Assembly: GCF_001593385.1 (NCBI RefSeq)
Contig: NZ_LUVZ01000034.1
Span: forward strand, 186,001-250,000
Source of the DNA: Chryseobacterium cucumeris
GTDB lineage: Bacteria > Bacteroidota > Bacteroidia > Flavobacteriales > Weeksellaceae
Direction: 5' to 3'
DNA: 64,000 nt
The position numbers and the translations under genes are program-made. Under the pieces are notes generated by a model. That model made no database searches. It was not told where the DNA came from and saw nothing but the letters and a program-made list of their open reading frames with translations. Positions 26,996-36,424 of the stretch are shown here, in pieces. Every line of letters starts with the position of its first letter. The first letter of the stretch is position 1.

Positions 26996-28627
26996 ATGAA
27001 AAAATTGTCATATACACTCTTATTTGCATCAGGACTGGTTTTCGGACAGTTCTTTGAAAAGGATAAGGTTTTCACTAAACAGGATACTTTAAAAGGTTCT
27101 AATACTGAATTCAGAAATTTTTGGGATGTCAAAAAATATGATCTTTCTGTAGAACCTGATTTTGAACAGAAAAGCATTAAAGGAAATAATAAAATCAGTT
27201 TTGAGATCATAAAAGATGTTACCAATCCTGTTTTCCAGATTGACCTTCAACAGCCGATGAAAGCGGATAAGGTGGAAGGGAATTTTCCTATTGCCAATTA
27301 TAAACAAGATGGAGACTTTATCTTCATTACAGCGAATAAAAAATTCAAAAAAGGCGAAAAATATACCATTAACGTTACCTATTCCGGAAAGCCTACCATA
27401 GCAAAAAAAGCACCATGGGATGGCGGATGGGTTTTCACGAAAGATGAAAAAGGGAATCCATGGATGACTGCTGCTGACGAAGGAATAGGAGCTTCCATAT
27501 GGCTTCCTACCAAAGATATCTGGAGTGATGAACCTGATAACGGGATCATTATGAAAATTGTAACGCCTAACGATCTGGTAGGTGTAGGTAATGGCAGACT
27601 AACTGATAAAAAAACAACCGGAAATAAAACTACTTATACCTGGGAGGTTAAAAATCCTATCAACGCCTACTCCATTATCCCAAGCATAGGAAAATATGTA
27701 AACTTCAAAGATACATTTGAGGGTGAAAAAGGAAAACTGGATCTGGATTATTGGGTAATTGACTATAATCTGGACAAGGCAAAGAAACAGTTTGAGCAAG
27801 TAAAACCTATGCTCTCCGCATTTGAATACTGGTTTGGTCCGTATCCATTCTATGAAGATTCATACAAGCTTGTAGAGTCTCCTCACCTTGGCATGGAACA
27901 TCAGAGTAATGTAGCCTATGGAAACAAATATCAGAACGGCTATCTTGGAAGAGACCTTTCTGGGACAGGAGTTGGGTTAAACTGGGACTTCATTATTATT
28001 CATGAAAGCGGGCACGAATGGTTCGCCAATAATATTACCGCAAAAGACCAGGCTGATATGTGGATCCATGAAAGTTTCACCAACTATTCCGAGACTCTTT
28101 TCACCGAAAAATATATGGACAAAAAATCTGCTGACATCTATGTTCAGGGGATCAGGAAATTGATAGACAATGACATTCCTGTTATTGGCCAGTACGGGGT
28201 AAGAAATGAAGGCAGCGGAGATATGTACCCGAAAGGAGCCAATATGCTTCACACGATAAGACAGGTGATCAATAATGATGAAAAGTTCAGACAGATTTTA
28301 AGAGGTTTGAATAAAGATTTTTATCATCAGACGGTTACCACGCAACAGGTAGAAAATTATATTTCCTCAAAATCAGGAATCGATTTTTCAACAGTGTTTG
28401 ATCAGTACCTGAGAACAATAAAAATTCCAACCCTTGAGTATGCCCAGGATGGTGATACTTTAAAGTTCCGGTATATCGATGTGGTAAAAAACCTGAAATT
28501 ACCAATCATCATCAATGGTGATCAGACCATAACTCCAACGGAAGAATGGCAGACTGTAAAGCTTAAAAAGAGCACTCCGGTTGAGCTAAACCCGAACTAT
28601 TATATCAATTATAAGGAAACCAAATAA
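26996..28627 (+). CDS. Secreted M1 family aminopeptidase
   Basis: The 543-residue protein has a signal peptide (SYTLLFASGLVFGQ) and the M1 fold. An N-terminal beta domain is followed by the thermolysin-like catalytic core with HESGH at 336-340 and the third zinc ligand Glu359 in WIHESFTNYSE. The substrate loop GMEHQSN (the GAMEN counterpart) precedes it. It is shorter than E. coli PepN and lacks the long C-terminal helical domain, as is usual for Bacteroidetes exported forms. It probably trims peptides in the periplasm or outside the cell. Confidence 0.93.
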   Translation: MKKLSYTLLFASGLVFGQFFEKDKVFTKQDTLKGSNTEFRNFWDVKKYDLSVEPDFEQKSIKGNNKISFEIIKDVTNPVFQIDLQQPMKADKVEGNFPIANYKQDGDFIFITANKKFKKGEKYTINVTYSGKPTIAKKAPWDGGWVFTKDEKGNPWMTAADEGIGASIWLPTKDIWSDEPDNGIIMKIVTPNDLVGVGNGRLTDKKTTGNKTTYTWEVKNPINAYSIIPSIGKYVNFKDTFEGEKGKLDLDYWVIDYNLDKAKKQFEQVKPMLSAFEYWFGPYPFYEDSYKLVESPHLGMEHQSNVAYGNKYQNGYLGRDLSGTGVGLNWDFIIIHESGHEWFANNITAKDQADMWIHESFTNYSETLFTEKYMDKKSADIYVQGIRKLIDNDIPVIGQYGVRNEGSGDMYPKGANMLHTIRQVINNDEKFRQILRGLNKDFYHQTVTTQQVENYISSKSGIDFSTVFDQYLRTIKIPTLEYAQDGDTLKFRYIDVVKNLKLPIIINGDQTITPTEEWQTVKLKKSTPVELNPNYYINYKETK

Positions 28628-28630
28628 AGA

Positions 28631-28676
28631 AAAAGGCAAATCCGCACATCAGCAGATTTGCCTTTTCGCTTTTTTA
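28631..28676 (+). terminator. Rho-independent terminator
   Basis: A 12-bp perfect stem AAAAGGCAAATC/GATTTGCCTTTT is followed by CGCTTTTTT, directly after the M1 gene. Confidence 0.88.
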
Positions 28677-28761
28677 ACCTTGAAATTTTAAGAAAAGTTT
28701 AATACTTTCTTCGTAACAAATTCAGAAAAAAAGCAACTATTTAACTATTAATTTAAACCTA

Positions 28762-30618
28762 ATGAGAAAAACAGTACTTAGCCTTGGTATTTTTGCTGCT
28801 TTTTTAGCAAATGCTCAGTCTATAAAAACCACCATTGACCTTGTTAATGTAAAAGATGATAAAGTAGCCGTTACCATGGAATTTCCGAAAATGAAATCCG
28901 GAGATATTAAATTTCATTTCCCCAAAACGGTTCCAGGGACTTATTCTGTAGACGACTATGGAAGATTCATCGAAGGAATCAAATTTTACGATAATAAAGG
29001 AAAGGAACTTACTTATACTAAAGTAAATGACAATACTTACTCCTTGAAAAATGCTCAGGCACTTTCCAAAATCTCATATCTTGTGAATGACAGTTTTGAT
29101 GATGAATTGGATACATCAAAGCATAAAGCCGTATTTTCTCCTTCAGGAACTGATATTGAAGAAGGAAAAGTATACATGATCAATACTCATGGATTCATTG
29201 GATATATTGAGAATATGCAGGATGTTCCTTATCAGCTGGTGGTTCAGAAACCAACTGATTTTTACGGAACCACAGCGTTGGTGGATCAGGATAAATCCGA
29301 GAGTACAGATACGTTTACTCTGGCTAACTATGCTAAGGTGACAGATTCTCCGTTAATGTACACCAAACCGGACTATATTACCTTCAATGCAGGAGGAATG
29401 GATCTTGTACTGGGTGTATATTCTCCAACAGGAAAATATAAAGCAGCAGATTTCAAAGACAATCTTGAAAAAATGGTTGTTGCCCAAAAGAAATTCCTTG
29501 GGGATATGAACACCAATAAAAAGTATGCCATCATGCTTTATCTTTCTGGTGGTGACGGGCCTAAAGTAAAAGGTTTCGGAGCATTGGAACACCACGAATC
29601 TACAAGTGTGGTTCTTCCGGAAGCAATGCCGAAAGATGCTATTGACAATACCATCACTGATGTGGTTTCCCATGAATTTTTCCATACTGTAAACCCTTTG
29701 AAGACCCATTCAGAAGAGATTCACTATTTCGACTATGCAGATCCGAAAATGTCTCAGCACTTATGGATGTACGAAGGCGGAACGGAATATTTTGCCAACT
29801 TATTCCAGATTCAGGAAGGATTGATCAACAAAGATCAGTTCCTTGAAAGAATTGGTGAAAAAATTGCCAACTCCAAGAGCTATGATGATACGATGCCATT
29901 TACAGTAATGAGTAAAAATGTATTGGTAGAGCCTTACAAAGATCAGTACAGAAACGTATATGAGAAAGGAGCTCTTTTAGCAATGTGCTTAGACATCGAG
30001 CTTAGAAAATTGTCCAACGGGGAAATGGGATACCGTGATATGATCAGAAAACTGTCTCAAAGATTTGGTGAAAACAAACCCTTCAAAGATGACAAACTGA
30101 TTGACGAACTGGTAACGGTAACCGGATATCCTCAGGTAAAAGATTTCTATAACAAATATATTGCAGGAAACCAGCCAACACCTTATGCCCAGTATCTGAG
30201 CATGGTAGGTGTGGATATTAAAAAGCAGGAAAGCCAGCCTCTTTTCTGGTTTATCAAAGACCCGAACCAGACAGGTTTTGATGAAAAGACGAATGCTTTT
30301 GCTTTTGACGACCATTCTGCACTATCTCCATTTGCAAAAAGTATCGGATTTAAAATCACTGACCAGGTACTTGCTTTAGATGGAAGAACGGTAGACATCA
30401 AAAAAGTACAGGATTTTATTGGTTATACAAGAACCATTAAAGACGGACAGGAAGTTACGGTAACTATTTTAAGAGATAATGCCGGTAAGAAAGAGAAAAT
30501 GACATTGAAAGGAAAAGCGATTCTGGATAAAATGACCATGGAAACCCCTTCATTCAAGGCGAATCCGACTCCGGAAGAACTGAAACTACAGACCCAGTGG
30601 CTTACTGGTAAAAAATAA
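28762..30618 (+). CDS. Secreted M61 family (glycyl aminopeptidase-like) metallopeptidase with PDZ domain
   Basis: The 618-residue protein starts with a signal peptide (VLSLGIFAAFLANAQ). A beta-rich N-terminal domain precedes the catalytic core: HEFFH at 304-308 and Glu338 in LWMYEGGTEYFANLF as third zinc ligand. Residues about 520-590 form a PDZ domain (GFKITDQVLALDGRTVDIKK). M61 enzymes are glycyl or broader aminopeptidases. It differs in family from the M1 and M12B-like neighbours, so the cluster is not a recent duplication. Confidence 0.92.
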   Translation: MRKTVLSLGIFAAFLANAQSIKTTIDLVNVKDDKVAVTMEFPKMKSGDIKFHFPKTVPGTYSVDDYGRFIEGIKFYDNKGKELTYTKVNDNTYSLKNAQALSKISYLVNDSFDDELDTSKHKAVFSPSGTDIEEGKVYMINTHGFIGYIENMQDVPYQLVVQKPTDFYGTTALVDQDKSESTDTFTLANYAKVTDSPLMYTKPDYITFNAGGMDLVLGVYSPTGKYKAADFKDNLEKMVVAQKKFLGDMNTNKKYAIMLYLSGGDGPKVKGFGALEHHESTSVVLPEAMPKDAIDNTITDVVSHEFFHTVNPLKTHSEEIHYFDYADPKMSQHLWMYEGGTEYFANLFQIQEGLINKDQFLERIGEKIANSKSYDDTMPFTVMSKNVLVEPYKDQYRNVYEKGALLAMCLDIELRKLSNGEMGYRDMIRKLSQRFGENKPFKDDKLIDELVTVTGYPQVKDFYNKYIAGNQPTPYAQYLSMVGVDIKKQESQPLFWFIKDPNQTGFDEKTNAFAFDDHSALSPFAKSIGFKITDQVLALDGRTVDIKKVQDFIGYTRTIKDGQEVTVTILRDNAGKKEKMTLKGKAILDKMTMETPSFKANPTPEELKLQTQWLTGKK

Positions 30619-30622
30619 AGAG

Positions 30623-30655
30623 AAAAGCGGGGAAATTTTCCCCGCTTTTTATTTT
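30623..30655 (+). terminator. Rho-independent terminator
   Basis: Stem AAAAGCGGGGAA paired with TTCCCCGCTTTT, then a T-rich tract, directly after the M61 gene. Confidence 0.9.
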
Positions 30656-30683
30656 TCTTAGGCTGATCTTTATTATTTGATAC

Positions 30684-30716
30684 AAACCTAACAGGTTTTG
30701 AAAACCTGTTAGGTTT
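30684..30716. repeat. Perfect 16-bp-arm palindrome between converging genes
   Basis: Arms AAACCTAACAGGTTTT and AAAACCTGTTAGGTTT are exact reverse complements with one central base. It lies between the M61 terminator and the stop of the sensor kinase. It may end the minus-strand transcript, or it may be a dispersed palindromic repeat of the kind seen in flavobacterial intergenic DNA; only one copy is in this window. Confidence 0.75.
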
Positions 30717-30740
30717 ATTGTTTGTAAAAGTAATTTGCAA

Positions 30741-31916
30741 TTAAAGGTTTTCCTCTTTTCTGATTGTTATCCTGAAAGTACTCCCCTTTCCTACTTCAGT
30801 CTGAGAAATCCTGATATCTCCATTATGATATTCATGAATAACCCTTCTTGCCAGTGACAACCCTAATCCCCAGCCTCTTTTCTTGGTAGAATATCCCGGA
30901 TTAAAAGCATTTCGGGCCTGCTGTTTGGTCATTCCGCTTCCATTATCTTTTACTTCAACTAAAATATTTTTATTTCTTTCAAAGACCGACATAGTAATGG
31001 AACCCTCACCTTTCATCGCATCCACTGCATTTTTCACCAGATTTTCAATCACCCAGCTCATCAGAATTTTGTTATGAGGAACCAGAACAGTATATGTTGG
31101 AAGATTAAGTGTAAAATTGATTTTCCTTGAAATTCTTGTTTTCAAATAGTCATAATTCTCCTGAATGGTTTCATTAAAATTTCTGTCGTTCAGCTCAGGA
31201 ATAGAACCAATTTTTGAGAATCTCTCTGAAATTGTTCTCAGTCTTTCAATATCTTTTTCAATTTCATGTACGCCGTCTGAATCCGGATTATCCAGCTTCA
31301 TTATTTCTATCCAGCCAATCATAGAAGACAAAGGTGTTCCAATCTGATGTGCTGTTTCTTTAGCCAAACCTGCCCAAAGATAGCCTTCATCTGTTTTCTT
31401 TATTGTTCTGAAAAACCAGAAAGAAAAACCAAAATACAGTAAAATAAACAGTCCTAAAATATAGGGCGAATACCGAAGATTATTAAGCAGACGTGAGTTG
31501 TCATAATAGACAAACTGATTATTTCCATCCGGCACTTTGATCTCAATAGGGTCATAATTTTTCTCCATATTCCGGATCAGATCCTGCAATTTCTCAGGAT
31601 CCTTAATCGTACTTTCAGGAATATTTCTGTAGTATCCGAGGTCAAGAATCGGGTTTTTATATTTATCTGTTACGATGAATGGAATGGTATTGTTAATATT
31701 CAGAATATCCGGCAGCAGATCCAACACATCGGTATCCGGAGTCTTTACCTCCTGCTGTATTCTAATTGCTTTAGAAAGAAGACTGATCCTTTTGATCTCC
31801 TCTTTTCTGAGAAAATTAATAAGCGATGTTGATGCTACTACAATAGCAATCACCAAAGTAGTCATCACAACAAAAATGATCCAGTTATTGAGTCTGGTGA
31901 GTATGGATTTTCTCAA
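30741..31916 (-). CDS. Orphan sensor histidine kinase
   Basis: The 391-residue protein has a TM segment at about 11-35, an extracytoplasmic sensor region (36-150) and a second TM at about 151-170. A HisKA domain follows with His190 in AKETAHQIGTPLSS, then an HATPase domain with N box (NLVKNAVDAM), G1 box (VKDNGSGM) and G2 (GWGLGLSLARRVI). The spacing fits a canonical membrane kinase. No response regulator is encoded next to it; dacB lies 6 bp upstream on the same strand, so the pair may be co-transcribed. A link to cell-wall state is inferred from that. Confidence 0.9.
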   Translation of the reverse strand: MRKSILTRLNNWIIFVVMTTLVIAIVVASTSLINFLRKEEIKRISLLSKAIRIQQEVKTPDTDVLDLLPDILNINNTIPFIVTDKYKNPILDLGYYRNIPESTIKDPEKLQDLIRNMEKNYDPIEIKVPDGNNQFVYYDNSRLLNNLRYSPYILGLFILLYFGFSFWFFRTIKKTDEGYLWAGLAKETAHQIGTPLSSMIGWIEIMKLDNPDSDGVHEIEKDIERLRTISERFSKIGSIPELNDRNFNETIQENYDYLKTRISRKINFTLNLPTYTVLVPHNKILMSWVIENLVKNAVDAMKGEGSITMSVFERNKNILVEVKDNGSGMTKQQARNAFNPGYSTKKRGWGLGLSLARRVIHEYHNGDIRISQTEVGKGSTFRITIRKEENL

Positions 31917-31922
31917 ATTATT

Positions 31923-33296
31923 TTATTTTAAAACATTCAGGATTTTCTGCAGCTCTGTATTTCCACTTCCCTGATAATTGTTGATGATAATCGAAAATAC
32001 ATATTTTTTCCCATCTTTTGCGGTGTGATATCCTGCGAAAGATTTGGTATCTCTCATAGTCCCGCTTTTCATCTTCATTCCATTATCCTGAACCGGGAAT
32101 CCGTCGTAATAAGCCTCAAACCATGATTGTTTTTTAGCATATAAAAGGGCCTGAACTTCTGCTTTTGCCGCTACATAATTCTGTGGAGAAAGCCCGCTTC
32201 CGTCAGCAAAATTGATCATATTAGGATTAATTCCTTTAGATTTCCAGAATTCTTTCAGATAAGAAACTCCGCTTTTGAAACTTGAATTACCTTTTTTCTC
32301 TTTGCCTAAAGTTTTAATTAACGTTTCTCCGTACAGATTGACACTTTTTCTTAAAAACCAATAGACAATTTTATCTAAAGTCGGAGACTGATAAGTGAGG
32401 AGAATATTATTTTTAGGAGCTGTTAAAGCCTGCTTTCCCTCTATTTCAAGTTGAGAATTCGTGATTGCTTTTCCTGAAATTTCAATTCCTGATTCTTTCA
32501 GCCATTGTTTTACTTCTGTTGCTAATTGGAGTGGTGGATTAGGAGTAGAACCGGAAACAGTAACGGTTTTTCCAGCAGGAAGCATACCGTTAATCAATGC
32601 CACATCAGAATGAGGAGCAGTAAAGATCAGGCTTTGATCTGAGTTCCCTCCTGCCTTAAGATCATTAAGCCACTTGACGCCTTCTAAAGGATAAGAAAAG
32701 TTTTTAAAATCAGTTCCGTTGATATTGATGTCAAACTGGTTTTCTTTCCAGTTGATTCCCCAAACTCCTGCTCCGTAGTAATTCCCAAGGTCGTCCCACG
32801 GCCAGCCTCCCGGAATCGTCTGATGGTCAAAATAAGAATCGTCAATAATAAGGTCTCCTGATATTTTTGTTATTCCTGAATTTTTAATGGCATCAATGAG
32901 TTTCCTTTTAAAATTTTCAGGTTTATACCCATCATACCTCCAGCTTCCTAATGTAGGATCACCGTTGGAGCTGATAAAAAGATTTCCGTTCAGCGTTCCT
33001 CCGGAGATATTTCCGGAATAGCTTGAAGTGGTGGTGAAGGTATAGTTTTTCCCTAATGTTTCAAGTGCTGCTCCTGCCGTAAAAATCTTTTGTGTAGAAG
33101 CAGTAGAAAGCCCCTTATTTCCTTGATATTCATATATAAAATTACCATTTTCATCGGAAACATAAAAAGATAAAGCGGAAGATACTGCTCCCGAAGAATC
33201 CATAAGATCCTTTGTTACTTTATCTAATTTTTGGGCTATATTCTGTGCAGCAACTATCTGTACAGAAAGCACAAGAACAGCAAGTGTTTTTTTCAT
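31923..33296 (-). CDS. dacB: D-alanyl-D-alanine carboxypeptidase/endopeptidase (PBP4, S13)
   Basis: The 457-residue protein has a signal peptide ending near VAAQ. The three penicillin-binding motifs are present: S67-T-Q-K70, DGSGLSPQN near residue 360, and KSGT (MKSGTMRDTKSFAGY). A large insertion domain sits between the first two, as in S13 enzymes. It trims or cleaves peptidoglycan peptides in the periplasm. It is followed at 6 bp by the sensor kinase gene. Confidence 0.94.
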   Translation of the reverse strand: MKKTLAVLVLSVQIVAAQNIAQKLDKVTKDLMDSSGAVSSALSFYVSDENGNFIYEYQGNKGLSTASTQKIFTAGAALETLGKNYTFTTTSSYSGNISGGTLNGNLFISSNGDPTLGSWRYDGYKPENFKRKLIDAIKNSGITKISGDLIIDDSYFDHQTIPGGWPWDDLGNYYGAGVWGINWKENQFDININGTDFKNFSYPLEGVKWLNDLKAGGNSDQSLIFTAPHSDVALINGMLPAGKTVTVSGSTPNPPLQLATEVKQWLKESGIEISGKAITNSQLEIEGKQALTAPKNNILLTYQSPTLDKIVYWFLRKSVNLYGETLIKTLGKEKKGNSSFKSGVSYLKEFWKSKGINPNMINFADGSGLSPQNYVAAKAEVQALLYAKKQSWFEAYYDGFPVQDNGMKMKSGTMRDTKSFAGYHTAKDGKKYVFSIIINNYQGSGNTELQKILNVLK

Positions 33297-33342
33297 TGCA
33301 TTGTTGTTTGGATCTAAGCAAGCAGGTATCAGATACAGTTCG

Positions 33343-33350
33343 CAAAACTA
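33343..33350 (-). promoter_or_regulatory. Candidate dacB -7 element (TAGTTTTG)
   Basis: On the minus strand TAGTTTTG matches TAnnTTTG, 46 bp before the dacB start. It separates dacB from the upstream 33406 gene. Confidence 0.42.
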
Positions 33351-33405
33351 TTGATGCTGGCCGGCAGCTGAACCTTTTGCTCTATTTAATTCTAATCAAA
33401 TATAG

Positions 33406-34257
33406 TTAAAATAAAAGCTTTTCATACTCAATAAGGTCATCGGAAGTGAAAAGAATCTGGTGGTCAGGAGATTTTTCAAATGAACAATCATGTTTGAAAT
33501 ATTTCTCATAATCATCTTCATCTATGAAAATATCCATCTGGCATTCTTTGATATAATTTGATTGTTCTCCGTAATCCTGAATAAAATATCCGGAGTCATT
33601 CCACGGTTCATGATGACAGCGTAGACAATTTCTTTGGTAAATAGCTTTATAACCGCATATTTCACAATCATTCAAGTGTTGAAACAATGTTGAAATTTCC
33701 TGCTGTCTGTCTTTCGGAAACAATGATAAAGGAATTGTTCTTAAAAGCAGATAATAATTAGGCTCCTGCCATGAAAAATACACCGACTCCGTTTTATTTA
33801 TAAAAAGCCATAATCTCTGAAGATCATATTCTATCTCAGCTTTAACAATATTTTTAATATTCAGAACTGTCTCATTGTTTCTTTTGATATTCTGTTTGTC
33901 ATCAATTTCAATAACGGGCTGCTGTTCCAGAAAGTGATTCAGGCATAATGTGGTCTGCCATGACCCGATTGTTCTCATCTTGCCTTCTTCTCCACAGATC
34001 TCACACGTCCTGACAGAAAGTTCTGAATATTTACTTTTAATCTTTTTAAGTTTGGTATTGAGTATTTCATCTTCAGAATAGGTATAACATCTCAATTCAC
34101 CAAACTTTTCTTTTCCAAAGACATGATGATCCATATTCCATCCTGCTACAGCGAATTCATACAGCAAGTTCCGGATCAGATCATTCCATCCGGTGCTGTT
34201 CACTGAAAAATTAATGAGATTATGTTCTATGAAATGGTTGATTTCTTCTTTATTCAT
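33406..34257 (-). CDS. Cysteine-rich protein of unknown function with two zinc-ribbon-like modules
   Basis: The 283-residue cytosolic protein has two likely metal sites: C85-x2-C88 with C105 and H108 (TCEICGEEGKMRTIGSW, then LCLNH), and C198-x2-C201 with C211-x2-C214 (CEICGYKAIYQRNCLRC). The N-terminal half (WNDLIRNLLYEFAVAGW, then KEKFGELRCY) resembles a family of hypothetical proteins in which a CEVCG-type knuckle follows that segment. I am not sure of a family name. Its stop/start relation to pepE is a 1-base overlap (34257), so the two are translationally coupled. No function is assigned. Confidence 0.72.
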   Translation of the reverse strand: MNKEEINHFIEHNLINFSVNSTGWNDLIRNLLYEFAVAGWNMDHHVFGKEKFGELRCYTYSEDEILNTKLKKIKSKYSELSVRTCEICGEEGKMRTIGSWQTTLCLNHFLEQQPVIEIDDKQNIKRNNETVLNIKNIVKAEIEYDLQRLWLFINKTESVYFSWQEPNYYLLLRTIPLSLFPKDRQQEISTLFQHLNDCEICGYKAIYQRNCLRCHHEPWNDSGYFIQDYGEQSNYIKECQMDIFIDEDDYEKYFKHDCSFEKSPDHQILFTSDDLIEYEKLLF

Positions 34258-34949
34258 TAAAGACTGCTTCCTGATTCTATTTCGTAAGGCTCTTTCCCTT
34301 TTTCAAAAATTCTTGTCAGTTCATTTCCTTCTACAGTAATGGAATCATTTGTTCGTCGGATCCAATTTCCTTCTCTAAGCCCTACCACTTTGATATCATT
34401 TTGAGTAAGAAATTCCTGAATACGGGTTTCTCTGGTTTCTCCATTATGTTTCAAATCCGGATTGGGATCAAGATAGTGTGGATTGATATTGAAAGGAACC
34501 AATCCCATACAGTCGAAACTTGGCGGATATACAATCGGCATATCATTCGTCGTTTTCATATTCTGACCTCCGATATTACTTCCTGCACTGCATCCAAGAT
34601 AAGCTTTTCCTTCAGATACATTTTCTTTCAGGACAGACATCAGCCCTTCTTCATGTAAAGTTTTAACCAATAAAAAAGTATTTCCGCCTCCTGTAAAGAA
34701 CCCTTTTGCCTGATGAATGGCTTCTTTTTTATCTTCAAATTCATGAAGCCCTTTTACTTTTATGTTGATGGTTTCAAAGAAAGAACGTGCTTTAGCCGTA
34801 TAGTCATCGTGGGAAATCCCGCCTGGTCTTGCGAAAGGGATAAACACAATTTCGTCAATTCCCTTGTATAATTGGATTAATTCTTCTCTTAAGTATTCCA
34901 GATATTCTCCACCAAAAAGGGTGGATGTTGAAGCTAATATAATGTTCAT
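34257..34949 (-). CDS. pepE: Dipeptidase E (peptidase S51)
   Basis: The 230-residue protein matches alpha-aspartyl dipeptidases. The nucleophile Ser is in GCSAGSNIGG, preceded by GFFTGGGNTFLLVKTL, with the partner His in NINPHYLDPN. These cytosolic enzymes cleave dipeptides with N-terminal aspartate. It overlaps the following cysteine-rich gene by one base. Confidence 0.92.
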   Translation of the reverse strand: MNIILASTSTLFGGEYLEYLREELIQLYKGIDEIVFIPFARPGGISHDDYTAKARSFFETINIKVKGLHEFEDKKEAIHQAKGFFTGGGNTFLLVKTLHEEGLMSVLKENVSEGKAYLGCSAGSNIGGQNMKTTNDMPIVYPPSFDCMGLVPFNINPHYLDPNPDLKHNGETRETRIQEFLTQNDIKVVGLREGNWIRRTNDSITVEGNELTRIFEKGKEPYEIESGSSL

Positions 34950-35139
34950 ATGGCGAAATTATAGGTATTAATAAAAAAAATGAATTACAAAGATAGCTTC
35001 AAAGATGAACGAATCAAAAATTAAACTAAAAAAAACATCAATCCCGTTAATATTTTCTAAAAAAACTTAAAGCCTCTAAAATTTTAGGTTTTGTGGAATT
35101 ATTATTGAATTTTAGATTATGAATTTAAAATATAAGATT

Positions 35140-35676
35140 ATGAAAATGAGTAAAATTAATAGCCTATTTTTAGGTTTAATACTAGCAGGAAGTGTAAGTC
35201 TTGTAAATGCACAAACGACTCAGCCGGAAACTTCGGCAACAACGAGTCAAACAGCGAATCCAACTATTGAAAGTCTTAAAAAACAGATCGAGGCCAATCC
35301 AAAGGACACAGAATCTTTAGCAAAATTAGCAGCAGCTTATCAGGATGCTTCAGACTGGCCTAATGCCATTGATACCTGGAAGAAAATATCTGTTTTATTA
35401 CCGGACTGGGCTCCATCTTATTACAGCCAGGCCTACGCCTATCAGTCTGCAAAAGATGATGCCAATGCAAAAATTGCTTATGAAAAATATATTGCAACAG
35501 TAAAACCTGAAGAAGTAGAGCAAAATAAGAAGAATCTGGCATACGCTTATTTCTATCTTGCCTTTACAGAACAGAAGACTGATCCTAATAAAGCAAAAGA
35601 ACACATTGCAAAATCTATACAGTATGACCCAACCAACGAAGATGCTGTAAAGCTTAGCAAAACATTAAATTCTTAG
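35140..35676 (+). CDS. Exported TPR-repeat protein
   Basis: Starting at 35140 gives MKMSKINSLFLGLILAGS, a clear signal peptide ending at VNAQ; an ATG at 35119 would add seven residues. A Thr/Gln/Ser-rich linker follows. Two to three tetratricopeptide repeats come next (DTESLAKLAAAYQDASDWPN, ASWPSYYSQAYAYQ-like, LAYAYFYLAFTEQKTD). It is probably a periplasmic scaffold. Partner unknown; transcribed alone with its own terminator. Confidence 0.85.
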   Translation: MKMSKINSLFLGLILAGSVSLVNAQTTQPETSATTSQTANPTIESLKKQIEANPKDTESLAKLAAAYQDASDWPNAIDTWKKISVLLPDWAPSYYSQAYAYQSAKDDANAKIAYEKYIATVKPEEVEQNKKNLAYAYFYLAFTEQKTDPNKAKEHIAKSIQYDPTNEDAVKLSKTLNS

Positions 35677-35683
35677 TAAAAAT

Positions 35684-35715
35684 AAAATGCCGGAAAGTTT
35701 TTCCGGCATTTTTGT
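35684..35715 (+). terminator. Rho-independent terminator
   Basis: Stem AAAATGCCGGAAA/TTTCCGGCATTTT with a short loop, then T tract, 8 bp after the TPR gene. Confidence 0.88.
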
Positions 35716-35911
35716 TTATGTAAATATGTTTAAATATCAAAAATCATGGCCTGGATTTAACGCAAACATTAAGTAACTATTGTTAAATTTTTGAGGAAGC
35801 CAAGGATGAAATCAATTTCATTTATTCTTTCTAAGCGTATGATCATAAAGCTTCATCAGCAACATTGTGGCTTATTAACATATATATTTGAAATTTTGTC
35901 TGGCTATGATC

Positions 35912-36400
35912 CTACTCAATCATCTTTCCGAAAAAATCTGTTTCGCCATGCAGATGTCTGATAATTTTATCAATATTTCTCTGAATACTGGCTTCGGTTT
36001 TTAAATTATTGATATACCGGATCAGCTCATGTCTTCTTGAAGGAATCAGGTTCTCAAAATTTGCTGTTGCCACTGCACTTTCTTTAATCGCCTTTTCTAA
36101 TTGGGGATGAATAGAAATACTTCTGTCAGAATCATCGTATTCCAGAACAACTTCAATAACTTCTCCTATTCTTTTCGGAGAGTTTTTCAGCATTATCAGG
36201 TTCACATACAGCCTCCATTCTCCCAGATATTTCATCAGATTTTGCTTAAATTCTTTCCCATTCACAGTCCCTTTTACAGCAATAGGACTTTTATTTCTCC
36301 CTGATTCATTAAAAATTTCTTCAAGAATCTCTTCCGGAACAAATACAAAGGGATTAATTCCTATGATTTCCAATGTGGCAGTGAAGCTTTTGTTTTTCAT
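35912..36400 (-). CDS. YdeI/OmpD-associated family protein with DUF1905 domain
   Basis: The 162-residue protein joins an N-terminal DUF1905-like beta-barrel (SFTATLEIIGINPFVFVPEEIL to VVLEYDDSDRS) to a C-terminal OmdA/YdeI helical segment (LIPSRRHELIRYINNLKTEASIQRNIDKIIRHL). In enterobacteria YdeI proteins are linked to stress and bacteriocin protection, but the molecular role is unknown. No signal peptide. The heptamer microsatellite begins 25 bp upstream of its start. Confidence 0.85.
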   Translation of the reverse strand: MKNKSFTATLEIIGINPFVFVPEEILEEIFNESGRNKSPIAVKGTVNGKEFKQNLMKYLGEWRLYVNLIMLKNSPKRIGEVIEVVLEYDDSDRSISIHPQLEKAIKESAVATANFENLIPSRRHELIRYINNLKTEASIQRNIDKIIRHLHGETDFFGKMIE

Positions 36401-36424
36401 GGATGATAAATTTAAATCAGTTAG

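Noticed and set aside
35912..36400. Bacteriocin-immunity or defence role for the YdeI-like and CPBP genes
   Set aside because: Neither has a toxin, bacteriocin or defence partner beside it, so only the family name is kept.
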